64,000 nucleotides of DNA, from the NCBI GenBank assembly GCA_042408965.1, contig JBHOQN010000044.1, positions 1-64,000 on the forward strand, read 5' to 3'. The position numbers and the translations under genes were made by a program. The notes under the pieces were generated by a model. It ran no database searches and had not been told where the DNA came from. It saw only the letters and a list, made by a program, of their open reading frames with translations. This DNA comes from Thermogemmatispora sp042408965 (GTDB taxonomy: Bacteria > Chloroflexota > Ktedonobacteria > Ktedonobacterales > Ktedonobacteraceae). Shown here piece after piece: positions 24,637-33,600 of the stretch; positions within the stretch are counted from its first letter, which is position 1; the number at the start of each line of letters is the position of its first letter.

Positions 24637-26862
24637 CTATCTAAACGTGACCAGCACAAAGACAACGATCGCAAAGACAGCGATCCCACCGAAGAAAACC
24701 GTCATGTACGACTGCACCTTGCCGCTTTCCACGCGGCGCAGTCCCCCGCCAAGGCTCATCACCAGCTGCGCCACACCGTTCACGATGCCATCGACCACGT
24801 AGCGATCGAAGGCCGCCGCCACATGCGCGAGGCCGAGCACCACGTAGCGCGTGATCCAGCCGTAGAGCGTATCGACATAGTAGCGGTGCAGCAGCAGACG
24901 ATGGAGGAAGCGCAGGAGCGCATGCTGCTCGACCACCTTCTGCACACGCTCCCAGCCGACCGCACAGTAGAGCACATAGGCCCAGGCGATGCCAACCAGT
25001 GAGAGGCCCACACCCAGCCAGGTCAGGCCATCCTTGAAGATCTGGCCGATGTCCAGCAGGGGGGCGTGCGGATTGAGATATTCAAAGAAGCCCACCCAGT
25101 AGCCCGCCAGAACCGAGAAGACGGCCAGGATCATCAGCGGCAGCGTCATGGTCAGCGGCGACTCATGCGGCGTACCCTCGCCGCGGTAGGGGCCGCCCCA
25201 GATGCCGCCGAGCGCGCCCCCCTTGCCACCAAAGGCCAGGAAGAAGGCGCGGAACATATAGAAGGCCGTCAGGCCAGCCGTCAGCAGGGTGATCGCCCAG
25301 AGCGCGTAGTCACCATGCTCAAAGGCCAGCGAGATGAGCGTCTCCTTGCTGTAGAAGCCCGCAAAGAAGGGGAAGCCAGAGATCGAGAGGCTGGCGATCA
25401 GCCAGGTCACAGCAGTGATCGGCATGAACCTGGCCAGCCCACCCATCAGGCGCATATCCTGGACCTCGCGATGCATGGCGTGGTGCAGCGCGTGCAGCAC
25501 ACTACCGGCTCCCAGGAAGAGCAGCGCCTTGAAGAAGGCGTGCGTGAAGAGATGGAACATACCGGGTCCGGGTCCCAGCTCCTGGCCGGCGACACCCAGG
25601 CCGACGAACATATAGCCTAGCTGGCTGATCGTCGAGAAGGCCAGCACGCGCTTGAAGTCCGTCTGTGTCAGGCCGATGGTCGCGGCGAAGATCGCCGTAA
25701 TCGCGCCGACCCAGGCAACGACCGCAAAGGCCTGCGGGCCAGCCGCCGAGAAGAGCGCGAAGGTCCGCGCCACCATATAGACACCAGCCGCTACCATCGT
25801 CGCCGCGTGGATCAGAGCGCTCACGGGGGTGGGGCCCTCCATCGCCGAGGGAAGCCAGGTATGCAGCGGCACCTGCGCCGACTTCCCGATCGCGCCACAG
25901 AAGACCAGGATCATGGCCACCGTCAGCAGCGTCTGATTGCCCGCGAAGGCCTGAGTCACGCCATGAGGACCGCTGCCAGCCAGAGTGGCGAAATCAAAGG
26001 TGCCCGTCGTGGCGAAGAGAATCATAATGCCAATGATGAAGCCCACGTCACCGATCCGGTTCATGACGAAGGCCTGCAGGGCAGCGCTGGCCGGCGCGGG
26101 ACGCTCCTCATCGGGTTTGGCCCGCTTGTTGATCCAGAAGCCAATCAGCAGATAGGAACTCAGGCCGACCAGCTCCCAGCCGACGAAGATCACCAGGAAG
26201 TTCGCCGCGAAGACGATGGTCAGCATCGAGAAGGCAAAGAGCGAGAGATAGGCAAAAAAGCGGGCGTAGCCAGCCGAGCTGGCCATGTAGCCCTGCGAAT
26301 AGAACTGCACCAGCAGCGAGACCGTCGTCACCACGACCGTCATCGCCAGGGCCAGGTTGTCCAGGTGAAAGCCGATCGTATAGGGCTGGAACGCCGCGTC
26401 GCTGCCCCAGGTATAGGAGAAGAGCGCAATGCCACCCGCGGGCAGCCGCGGCACGCCGGGCAGCAGGCCGAGCGAGGCCAGGAGCAGCAGCCAGGAGTAG
26501 AGGCAGGCCAGCAGCATTACCAGCACGCCAACATAGCCGCTCAGCTTCGCCCAGGGCGTCAGGTAGGGCACCGTCGGATCGTCATCGTACGGATCGCCGT
26601 GGCCAGCGTGCTCCCCATGGTTCGCGTGGTTCGCGTGCTCGGCGTGACCAGCAGGCTCGCCGTGAGCCGCGTGGCTGGCAGCGCCCTCCGCCAGCGCGGC
26701 CGCCGCCGGGTCAGCCTGCTGCAGGTAGGCCGCGTAGTCCAGCGCCGTCTGCCCATGATGGCGGCTCCACAGGTCCCCCATGCGGGTGCCGAAGACGATC
26801 ACCACAAAGGCGAAGAGCGGAGCGGCCAGGATGAGCCAGGCATAGTCATAAAGCGCATACAT
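24637..26862 (-). CDS. nuoL: NADH-quinone oxidoreductase subunit L with His-rich insertion
   Basis: This 741-residue subunit is the distal proton pump of complex I with the long lateral helix. Motifs are FVGWELVGLSSYLLIGFW (essential Glu), GKSAQVPLHTWLPSAMEGPTPVSALIH in part, and KRVLAFSTISQLGYMFVGLG. It is longer than most NuoL (about 610-660). Residues 40-100 form an inserted hydrophilic segment after the first helix, rich in His, Ala and Gly, with about nine His in 30 residues (for example HAEHANHANHGEHAGHGD). Such a patch could bind metal or sit at the surface; no precedent is known to me. It starts 6 bases after nuoK. Confidence 0.95.
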   Translation of the reverse strand: MYALYDYAWLILAAPLFAFVVIVFGTRMGDLWSRHHGQTALDYAAYLQQADPAAAALAEGAASHAAHGEPAGHAEHANHANHGEHAGHGDPYDDDPTVPYLTPWAKLSGYVGVLVMLLACLYSWLLLLASLGLLPGVPRLPAGGIALFSYTWGSDAAFQPYTIGFHLDNLALAMTVVVTTVSLLVQFYSQGYMASSAGYARFFAYLSLFAFSMLTIVFAANFLVIFVGWELVGLSSYLLIGFWINKRAKPDEERPAPASAALQAFVMNRIGDVGFIIGIMILFATTGTFDFATLAGSGPHGVTQAFAGNQTLLTVAMILVFCGAIGKSAQVPLHTWLPSAMEGPTPVSALIHAATMVAAGVYMVARTFALFSAAGPQAFAVVAWVGAITAIFAATIGLTQTDFKRVLAFSTISQLGYMFVGLGVAGQELGPGPGMFHLFTHAFFKALLFLGAGSVLHALHHAMHREVQDMRLMGGLARFMPITAVTWLIASLSISGFPFFAGFYSKETLISLAFEHGDYALWAITLLTAGLTAFYMFRAFFLAFGGKGGALGGIWGGPYRGEGTPHESPLTMTLPLMILAVFSVLAGYWVGFFEYLNPHAPLLDIGQIFKDGLTWLGVGLSLVGIAWAYVLYCAVGWERVQKVVEQHALLRFLHRLLLHRYYVDTLYGWITRYVVLGLAHVAAAFDRYVVDGIVNGVAQLVMSLGGGLRRVESGKVQSYMTVFFGGIAVFAIVVFVLVTFR

Positions 26863-26868
26863 AACAGA

Positions 26869-27192
26869 TCACCACTTCAGCATATCGATTTCGCCAACAT
26901 CCACCGTGTTCCGCTTGCGGTAGATCGAGATGATCATCGCAAGGGCGACGGCCGCCTCCGCCGCGGCAACAGTAATGATGAAAATGGCGAAGATCTGACC
27001 TGTAAGAAGGTTCGCATAGGGCTTAACGTGGTTATAGAACGCAAAGCCTAACAGGGTGATATTGACCGCATTGAGCATGATCTCAATGCCCATCAGAATA
27101 GCGATCGCATTGCGCTTGGCGAGCGCGCCATAGAGGCCGATGCAGAAGAGTACCGCGCCAAGCACCAGGAAATGCGTCAATGTGAGGCCCAT
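26869..27192 (-). CDS. nuoK: NADH-quinone oxidoreductase subunit K
   Basis: The 107-residue, three-helix subunit has the family pattern HFLVLGAVLFCIGLYGALAKRN, then IEIMLNAVNITLLGF with the conserved membrane Glu, and FIITVAAAEAAVALAMIISIYR with the second Glu. It belongs to the membrane arm of complex I near the quinone channel. Five bases separate it from nuoJ and six from nuoL. Length and motif content are standard. Confidence 0.95.
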   Translation of the reverse strand: MGLTLTHFLVLGAVLFCIGLYGALAKRNAIAILMGIEIMLNAVNITLLGFAFYNHVKPYANLLTGQIFAIFIITVAAAEAAVALAMIISIYRKRNTVDVGEIDMLKW

Positions 27193-27197
27193 AGCAG

Positions 27198-27740
27198 CTA
27201 GTCCTCCTCCCGGCTGATCACAATCGCGCCCACAATGGCCACCAGCAGCACCAGGGTTGCAACCTCAAAGGGCAGCACATAGCTGTAGCAGGAGGGGCTG
27301 TAGAGCAACTGGCCGATCGCCACCACGTTATTGGCGGGGAGAGCACAGACCGTGCCCTGCAGCAGATTCGCCGCCGGGGCCGTCTGCGCGAAGTGGCCGA
27401 TCGTGGCGGCCAGGATGATGCCAAGGCCGACCAGCGTGGTGACCACCAGCGCGATCGCCATCGTCAGCGGCCGGTTGTTAGGGTTCGTCACACGCAGGCC
27501 GCCGATGCGCGTCAGCATCAGCGCGAAGAGAATCAGGATGGTCACGGCGCCTGCGTAGATGAGGATCTGCACCACCGCGATAAACTCGGCATTCAGCAGG
27601 ACAAAGATGCCCGAGGCCATCGCGAAGACCACAACCAGCGCCAGTGCGCTATGCACAATATTGCGCTGGCCCACCACGGCCAGCGCCGCAGCGACCAGCA
27701 CAATGGCGATGATCCAGAATATCAGGCTGGCCAAGTCCAT
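27198..27740 (-). CDS. nuoJ: NADH-quinone oxidoreductase subunit J
   Basis: The 180-residue, five-helix subunit of the complex I membrane arm shows IVHSALALVVVFAMASGIFVLLNAEFIAVVQILIYAGAV in outline, where the conserved VQILIYAGAV stretch is diagnostic, and a C-terminal LLVAIVGAIVISRE. It is the first gene of the reverse-strand nuoJKLMN block, with a GGAGG site before ATG 27740 and the promoter at 27992-28020. Confidence 0.93.
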   Translation of the reverse strand: MDLASLIFWIIAIVLVAAALAVVGQRNIVHSALALVVVFAMASGIFVLLNAEFIAVVQILIYAGAVTILILFALMLTRIGGLRVTNPNNRPLTMAIALVVTTLVGLGIILAATIGHFAQTAPAANLLQGTVCALPANNVVAIGQLLYSPSCYSYVLPFEVATLVLLVAIVGAIVISREED

Positions 27741-27991
27741 AAAAAAAATATCCTCCGTTCATCGGATGCTGAGAAAGCCTTCTCGTTCCCTGTCCCGTAC
27801 AGACCCACGTAACCTCAAGGGCGAGAGAAGCTGGCTGCGGTACGTGGCAGGAGCATGCACCGGCCGGTCGGGCCGCCAGGCGGGCGCCTTCACACACCCC
27901 TACCTCCCATTGTAGCTGTAGCACCGCAGACCGGTGGTGGGGTCCCGATGTGCTCAACTCACCGGCAAAACTTCCTTCAATCTCCGCTCAG

Positions 27992-28020
27992 ATTCTAACA
28001 AAAGCCATACCAGGTGACAA
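27992..28020 (-). promoter_or_regulatory. Promoter of nuoJKLMN
   Basis: On the reverse strand TTGTCA (28015-28020) and TAGAAT (27992-27997) are 17 bp apart. The leader to nuoJ is about 245 bases. The rest of the 27741-28276 gap shows no gene. Confidence 0.6.
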
Positions 28021-28202
28021 GGGCAAAATCCACTCCCTCCCGGCTGGCCGGCTGACCTCGCGCGCCGGCGCGGCTGCCCGCCAGGTGCTGCGCCTGCCTT
28101 CAGGTGGAAGGCGGGGTCACCCTGCTACCACTTCTGCGCCGTCATGATCGAGCTGTTCTGGCGAAACGCGGTCCAATTCGGCTACGCATCGCTGCTTCGC
28201 TA

Positions 28203-28211
28203 TGCTATAAT
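28203..28211 (+). promoter_or_regulatory. Extended -10 promoter of the zinc-ribbon pseudokinase
   Basis: TGCTATAAT is a perfect extended -10 element; no good -35 hexamer is visible. The gene starts 65 bases downstream. Confidence 0.55.
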
Positions 28212-28276
28212 CTTCTGGTAGCCACTTCTCTTTTGAGAATAATCTGCACAATAAAAACACGGCAAGGCACCTATCA

Positions 28277-30187
28277 ATGAGCATGACACAGACGACCAGC
28301 AGGCGGGATTCTCCCGAAACTCGGCGCTGTCCACAGTGCAATGCCGTCCTGCCGCCGTATGCATCATTCTGTGGCTCCTGTGGAGAGCGCGTCGAGCAGT
28401 CCACTGCACCCCGCCCGAATGATGCTGAAATTCTGAGGCGCTATCGTATTACTTCGCTGGTGCGCCGCCGTCCCTATATCAGCCTATTCTTTGCTACAGA
28501 TACACAGCTTAATCGGACGGTCGCCCTCAGCGATATTGATATCACTTCTCTGGATGAAGAGGCCCGGCATCGTGCCGCGCAGCTGGTCAGGCGCGAGTAT
28601 GATCTGCTGCGTCGCCAGGCGATTCCTCATCTGACGCCGCTCATTGAGCAGGAGTATCAGCAGGGGCATATCTATGTTGTGGCCGGTAACCCTTTCCTCC
28701 CTGCAGGTAATAACGAAGCAAGCACGGAAACAGAACAACAGATCACCCCTGGGTCGCTCTATACGCTGGAGAGCGTGCTGCAGAGCGGCATCGGCCTGCC
28801 CGAGGAGGCGCTGGCGGTGCAGTGGATTCAGGAGCTGTGCCAGACTGTGGATCGTCTGCACGGCCACCAGGTGGTGATCGGGGAGCTTGACCCGCAGGCG
28901 CTCGTGCTGGGGAGCATGGACTACTCGGGCCAGCCGGTCCTGCTGCTCTGCTGGCTGCCGCTCTATATCCGCACGCTTCTGCCGATGCTGGCACAGGCCA
29001 GCCAGCCTTTCCGACCGGGGCCGTTCAGCGCACCGGAGCTGCAGCAGGGAAAGGCCGAGGCCCGCTCGGATGTCTACAGCCTGGGGGCCTTGCTCTATCT
29101 GTTGCTGACTGGTATGCCGCCAGGTGCGCCGGCGCCGCACCTGCGCTCTCCCCGTGAGATCAACGCTCGCGTGAAGCCGGAGATCGATGCCATCGTGATG
29201 CGCGCTCTGGCCTTCGAGCGCTCGGAACGCTTCCAGAGTGCGGCCTCTCTGGCGGAGTCGCTCGCCAATCCCTATGTGAGTACTCAGGTTGTGCGCTTTC
29301 CGCGTCCTGGTGGCCGCCCGCCTCGCGAGAAGCAGCCCGGCCGCTCCCGTCAGACGGCCAGTGGCCAGAGGCCAGCCGCCGTGCCATCAACGCCACCCAC
29401 CGCGCCTGCGGGCAGCGCGCCACCCAGGCCAGCGCTGCCCGCACCGCCAGCGGCTCAGCCCTCCACGCTCCCTGAGGACATCGCCGCCCTGCCGACACAC
29501 ATCCTGAAGCAGCGGCGCAATGAGCTTGAGGAGGTCGGGGAGCTGGCCCGCCGCCTGACGCAGCAGGTCCAGAAGCGCGTGACGGGTCTCCTGCCAGCCA
29601 TTCAGAACGTGCTGCCCGTGCGGGCGAAACCCGCCGCAGAGAGCACTGCCATCGTGCCTGTTGTGCGCGAGGAGGAGGCGCGCCTCCGTGAGGAGCGCTC
29701 CTTCCTGCGACAGGTGCAGCGTTTCATCCTGGGCGAGCAGCAACACGGCACCGCCGCCGCTGCGATCATCGAGACGCCCCTGCGCCTGCAGCCGGGTCAG
29801 CGCTTCTCGATTCGTGTGCGCCTCATGGGGCGTGATCGCGCCCTGCCGCCACCAGGCGCGAAGGCCGGTCCCCCCGTTGGCCTCAGCGCCCTGACCCACG
29901 GCGACCGTGTCAATATCGAGGTGCGCTCGGCTCTCTACCAGCGCTACGCCTTTGTGGTGCAGCGGGCGGTGATCACGGTGCCAGCCCGCGGCTACATCGC
30001 CGAGGTGACCATTCCGATGCCGCCACCCAGCAAGGGACGTGGCGGCCGGCGCGAACGCCTGCACATCTTCTTCACTGACGAATATCATCGCCCGCTCTAT
30101 GAGCGGCCCTTCGCCGTCGAGGTGCTGGTCTCGCCGCTGGTGCGTCCCGGCCAGGAAGGCCATCAGGCCCTGCCCATTCCTTTTTGA
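28277..30187 (+). CDS. Zinc-ribbon protein with a degenerate protein-kinase domain (pseudokinase)
   Basis: The 636-residue protein begins with a zinc ribbon (Cys18, Cys21, Cys32, Cys35: RCPQCNAVLPPYASFCGSCG) spelled like those at 12143 and 13610. Residues 53-335 follow the Ser/Thr kinase fold, with FSAPELQQGKAEARSDVYSLGALLYLLLTG in part and a C-lobe ending in ALAFERSERFQSAASLAESLA. Catalytic residues are missing: the beta-3 Lys is replaced in TVALSDIDI, the HRDLKPxN loop reads VIGELDPQAL, and no DFG is present. A Pro/Ala-rich linker with an LPTHILKQRR element precedes a C-terminal beta-sandwich-like domain (residues 480-630). It may be a scaffold or ligand sensor. No membrane helix is seen. 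Confidence 0.75.
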   Translation: MSMTQTTSRRDSPETRRCPQCNAVLPPYASFCGSCGERVEQSTAPRPNDAEILRRYRITSLVRRRPYISLFFATDTQLNRTVALSDIDITSLDEEARHRAAQLVRREYDLLRRQAIPHLTPLIEQEYQQGHIYVVAGNPFLPAGNNEASTETEQQITPGSLYTLESVLQSGIGLPEEALAVQWIQELCQTVDRLHGHQVVIGELDPQALVLGSMDYSGQPVLLLCWLPLYIRTLLPMLAQASQPFRPGPFSAPELQQGKAEARSDVYSLGALLYLLLTGMPPGAPAPHLRSPREINARVKPEIDAIVMRALAFERSERFQSAASLAESLANPYVSTQVVRFPRPGGRPPREKQPGRSRQTASGQRPAAVPSTPPTAPAGSAPPRPALPAPPAAQPSTLPEDIAALPTHILKQRRNELEEVGELARRLTQQVQKRVTGLLPAIQNVLPVRAKPAAESTAIVPVVREEEARLREERSFLRQVQRFILGEQQHGTAAAAIIETPLRLQPGQRFSIRVRLMGRDRALPPPGAKAGPPVGLSALTHGDRVNIEVRSALYQRYAFVVQRAVITVPARGYIAEVTIPMPPPSKGRGGRRERLHIFFTDEYHRPLYERPFAVEVLVSPLVRPGQEGHQALPIPF

Positions 30188-30208
30188 TCTGATTCCAGTC
30201 GCAGGCGA

Positions 30209-30243
30209 AGGCCCCCGGCGCGCCGGCGCCATCGTCGGGGCCT
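30209..30243. terminator. Hairpin between convergent pseudokinase and cax genes
   Basis: AGGCCCC (30209-30215) pairs with GGGGCCT (30237-30243); the GC-rich loop can fold further. Its location between convergent stop codons suggests shared termination. Confidence 0.45.
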
Positions 30244-30263
30244 CCGGGGCGGCTCAGGCCAGC

Positions 30264-31640
30264 TCAGGCGCCGAAGATGAAGACCGTGCCTGCCATCATG
30301 GCATAGAGCAACATCAGCAGCAGGCCCTCCAGCCAGACCAGCTCGCCATCGCGCGTGATCTCGCTGAAGAGGAAGGTCGCCAGCGCCAGCACGCTGATCT
30401 CGACGATGCTGAAAACCAGATCGAGGCGCTGCGGGGCCAGCAGGCTGATCAGCACCAGGATTGGTGCGACCAGCAGGGCGATCTGAATAGAGGAGCCAGC
30501 CGAGGCCGCCAGCACCATGCCCATGCGTCTGTCGAGGGCCATCGTGATGGTGTTGAAATACTCTGGCAGCCCGCCGATGAGGGGAATGAAGACCAGGCCG
30601 ACAAAGGCTGGATTCCAGCCGACCAGCCGGGTGAAGGGTTCAATGGTGCCCACAAGGATGTCGGAAACCAGGGCCACGCCGCCGGTTGCCACGGCCAGCG
30701 TTCCCAGGGCCAGCCAGAGATTGGGCTTGCGCTCCTCCTCGTCGGGCCTCTGTGGCGAGGTGGCGACCGCTCCCGCCTGATCGACCGACGGCGGCTGCGC
30801 GGAGGCCGGCGCGGCGCTCAGGGCGCTCCCCATACCCTGCGCCTGACCCGGCGCACGCCCCTCGCCGGACTGGCCCGCCTGGCCCTCCTTGCTCGTCACG
30901 ATGGCCGTCAGCGTCTTATCCAGTTCTCGCAGCACGCCGCTTTTGTTGGGCAGGGCGCTGCGGACCAGACGCTGGCGATAGGTGAGCAGACGCAGCAGGG
31001 CGGCCTCCGAGCGCGCCCCCAGCACTGGCTCGAACTCGTTCTCGCCTTCCTCCTCTGCCTCCGCGCCGTGGTCACGGAAGCGGAAGATACTGAAAAGAAT
31101 CGAGGCTCCGTAGCCGAGCAGCAACAGCACGGCGATGAAGTCCGAGAGCTGGACCCCGCGCTCCGTAATCTGGCTCTGGCCTCCGTGCGAGGCCAGCAGC
31201 TCGGCCACCGCCGGTAGCAGCAGACCTCCGATGCAGAGAGCCAGCAGTGAGGCGTACTGGCTGGCGGGGCGCGTCTCGAAATGGAGCCGCCCGTGTTTGA
31301 GGCCGCCGATCGTGGTTGCCAGGCCGAGCACCAGCAGGATGTTGCCCAGGATGGAGCCGATGATCGAGGCTCTGACGACGTCGACCAGCCCCTCGCTGAG
31401 CGCGAAGAGGCCGATAATCAGCTCTGTTGCATTGCCGAAGGTGGCGAAGAGCAGGCCCCCGACGCGCTCGCCGGTGTGCTCGGCCACCTGCTCCACAGCG
31501 TGGCCGATCAGCGCGGCCAGGGGGAGAATGCCCAGGCCGGCGATGAGAAAGAGGACTAGCGGTGGCAGCGGCACGCGCAGAACGTTCAGCACCACTGCCA
31601 GCACGGCAAAGATCAGCAGGCTATATAACCAGCGCGGCAT
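30264..31640 (-). CDS. cax: Ca2+/H+ exchanger, CaCA/CAX family
   Basis: This 458-residue membrane antiporter would expel calcium in exchange for protons. The first alpha-repeat has FATFGNATELIIGLFAL with the acidic ion-binding residue, and the second has FIPLIGGLPEYFNTITMALDRRMG. About eleven helices are visible. Between the halves (residues 220-300) is a hydrophilic acidic and Pro/Ala-rich loop, longer than in compact bacterial CAX proteins. I start at ATG 31640, which follows AGGAGCG; an upstream in-frame extension to 31697 has no ribosome site and would add a polar tail before the first helix. It is a single-gene unit. Confidence 0.88.
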   Translation of the reverse strand: MPRWLYSLLIFAVLAVVLNVLRVPLPPLVLFLIAGLGILPLAALIGHAVEQVAEHTGERVGGLLFATFGNATELIIGLFALSEGLVDVVRASIIGSILGNILLVLGLATTIGGLKHGRLHFETRPASQYASLLALCIGGLLLPAVAELLASHGGQSQITERGVQLSDFIAVLLLLGYGASILFSIFRFRDHGAEAEEEGENEFEPVLGARSEAALLRLLTYRQRLVRSALPNKSGVLRELDKTLTAIVTSKEGQAGQSGEGRAPGQAQGMGSALSAAPASAQPPSVDQAGAVATSPQRPDEEERKPNLWLALGTLAVATGGVALVSDILVGTIEPFTRLVGWNPAFVGLVFIPLIGGLPEYFNTITMALDRRMGMVLAASAGSSIQIALLVAPILVLISLLAPQRLDLVFSIVEISVLALATFLFSEITRDGELVWLEGLLLMLLYAMMAGTVFIFGA

Positions 31641-32026
31641 AAACGCTCCTCTGTTGATGTGGCATGGCGCCGGACAGCCTTCCTCTGCGCCGCACAACCA
31701 GGCGCAGGCGCACAGAAGGACGTCGGGCCTTTCTGTGTAGTTAAGCCCACTGGCCAGTGCCCTGTCCAGGGTAATCTTGCCGAAGATCCCTCATCCTTGC
31801 ATCGTTCCCCTTCATTGGAGCCTCCAGCTATGCTGAAGAAGAGAGCAGCTTCCTCCCAGCCGCCCGGCGAGCTGACTCCGGAGGAGGGAGCGGCCAGGAG
31901 CATCTTCGCTGGCCGCTAGTACTAACATCCTTTTCCCGGTCTGGCCCTGTTACTTTCTTGACTTCCCGCTCGCTTGTGTCAGTGTAAGTAAGTAAGAATG
32001 CTGGCCTTCGTAGGCACGGAGAACGT
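31641..32026. other. Intergenic, 386 bases between divergent genes
   Basis: No gene is supported. The stretch holds the divergent control regions of the cax and GtrA-like genes. A TTGACT at about 31957 is a possible -35 for the latter, but I see no well-spaced -10. Confidence 0.3.
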
Positions 32027-32635
32027 ATGAAACAAATTGTCACACAAGACCCTAATGACGAGGTGTTCGATCTGGTCAGTCTGGTTGAGCAGAGCACACA
32101 GCCACAGCCCGCAGTGGTCGCAGGCGTCTCCAGTCTACCGAGCTATCAACCGACCTCTCTTCCCATCGTCAATCGCCTGCTGGACGTACTGGATGACCTC
32201 ACCGATGGGAAAGCTGGCTGGATTCAGCGGCTCTTCACCTACCTCTTTATCGGTGGCTCCGCTGCAGTGGTCAACATGATCGTCTTCTACATTCTCTTCT
32301 ATCGTGTTCAGATGCCGGTCACTATTACTCTGCATAATGCCATTGCCAATATCACTGCCGCTGAAATCTCGATCATGGCCAATTTCATTCCCAATGATTA
32401 CTTTACCTTCCGCCATCTACCTGGTCATCAGCGCTCGTGGGGTCAGCGTTGCCTGCGGTTCCATCTGACAGCGATCGTCGGGAGTCTGCTGAACTTCCTG
32501 ATCGAGCTGAGTCTGACCAGCATGGCGCACGTGCCAGCCTTGCTCTCACAGGCCATCGCCATTCTCCTGGTCCTGATCTACAATTTCTCGTTCCATCATA
32601 TCTTTACCTACGGTGGTCTGCGCTCAGCCCACTGA
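32027..32635 (+). CDS. GtrA-like membrane protein
   Basis: The 202-residue protein carries a GtrA/DPMS-type four-helix domain at residues 68-197: FTYLFIGGSAAVVNMIVFYIL, the loop NAIANITAAEISIMANFIPNDYFTFRH in part (conserved N-D-x-x-T-F), and two more helices ending FSFHHIFTYGG. Such proteins are thought to flip lipid-linked sugars or support a partner glycosyltransferase. The first 67 residues are a soluble acidic extension. No glycosyltransferase gene is adjacent, so its partner is elsewhere. A methionine aminopeptidase gene follows by 81 bases. Confidence 0.8.
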   Translation: MKQIVTQDPNDEVFDLVSLVEQSTQPQPAVVAGVSSLPSYQPTSLPIVNRLLDVLDDLTDGKAGWIQRLFTYLFIGGSAAVVNMIVFYILFYRVQMPVTITLHNAIANITAAEISIMANFIPNDYFTFRHLPGHQRSWGQRCLRFHLTAIVGSLLNFLIELSLTSMAHVPALLSQAIAILLVLIYNFSFHHIFTYGGLRSAH

Positions 32636-32716
32636 GGCGCCATGCGTAAGGAAGTCTGCTGAAGCGCTGCAGCGGCTGGTTCCCGCTGGCATCGGCATTC
32701 CATAAGACGAAGGACT

Positions 32717-33493
32717 ATGGTACGTCTAAAAACAGAGGCTGAGATCGAGGCCATGCGCGCAGCGGGCCACATGGTCTGGCGTGCGCATCAGGTGGCTGCC
32801 GCCCTGGTCAGGCCGGGGGTGACCACGGCCGAGATCAATCAGGCCGTTGAAGATTTCCTCGCCCGAGAGGGAGCCGCGCCGCTCTTCAAGGGGGTACCCG
32901 GGCCAGTGCCATTTCCGGCGGCCACCTGTATTTCCGTCAACGAGCAGATTGTGCACGGGATTCCGGGCAAGCGGCGTCTGCGGGAGGGCGATGTCGTCAG
33001 CATTGACATCGGCTGCCGCCTCAACGGCTGGTGCGGCGACGCGGCCGTCACCCATGCCGTTGGCAAGATCGATGCTGGGGCACAGCATCTGCTTGACGTC
33101 ACCGAGAGCGCCTTGCATCTGGCGATCGAGCTACTGGGGAGCAAATCGCACTGGTCGCAGGTTGCCCGCGAGATGGAGCGTTTCATTCACAGGCAGGGCT
33201 GCTCCATCTTCGAGCCGCTCGTCGGACACGGCATCGGGCGCAGCATGCATGAGGATCCCCAGGTGCCCAACTACTACCGGCGCGGACTTGACTTCGCGCT
33301 CCGCCCCGGACTGGTGATCGCCGTGGAGCCAATGGTGGGCATGGGCGGCAAGGAAGTGCGCCAGCTCGCCGATGGCTGGACCATTGTGACCGCCGATGGC
33401 TCGCTGAGTGCCCATTTTGAGCATACCATCGCCCTCACTGAGGATGGCCCGCAGGTCCTGACCACCGGCAGCGGCGGTTTTACCTGGGGATAG
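32717..33493 (+). CDS. map: Type I methionine aminopeptidase
   Basis: The 258-residue enzyme removes the initiator Met from nascent proteins in the cytoplasm. All metal and catalytic residues are visible: His80 (NEQIVHGIPG), Asp97 (VSIDIGC), Asp108 (WCGDAAV), His171 (VGHGIGRSMHED), Glu204 (IAVEPMVG) and Glu235 (SAHFEHTIALTEDG). The length is standard for type I and there is no zinc-finger extension. It stands apart from ribosomal protein operons, where map is often found, so it may be an additional copy. Confidence 0.93.
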   Translation: MVRLKTEAEIEAMRAAGHMVWRAHQVAAALVRPGVTTAEINQAVEDFLAREGAAPLFKGVPGPVPFPAATCISVNEQIVHGIPGKRRLREGDVVSIDIGCRLNGWCGDAAVTHAVGKIDAGAQHLLDVTESALHLAIELLGSKSHWSQVAREMERFIHRQGCSIFEPLVGHGIGRSMHEDPQVPNYYRRGLDFALRPGLVIAVEPMVGMGGKEVRQLADGWTIVTADGSLSAHFEHTIALTEDGPQVLTTGSGGFTWG

Positions 33494-33511
33494 ATGCGTG
33501 AACGCTCTTTT

Positions 33512-33541
33512 TTGCAGGGACGGCGCGGTATGTGCTACACT
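33512..33541 (+). promoter_or_regulatory. Promoter of the beta-propeller lipoprotein
   Basis: TTGCAG (33512-33517) is followed after 18 bp by TACACT (33536-33541), which also has a TG extension (TGCTACACT). The start codon used here is at 33601, which places the transcript start inside the longer upstream frame and supports the shorter start. Confidence 0.55.
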
Positions 33542-33600
33542 CAAAGCAGATGTTCCAGAGATTGATTGCCTACAGGCTGCAGCAAGGAAGGTCTGCAATT

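Noticed and set aside
25807..27051. Forward frame of 414 codons opposite nuoL and nuoK
   Set aside because: Low-complexity, charged translation with no motif; explained by codon structure of the opposite strand.
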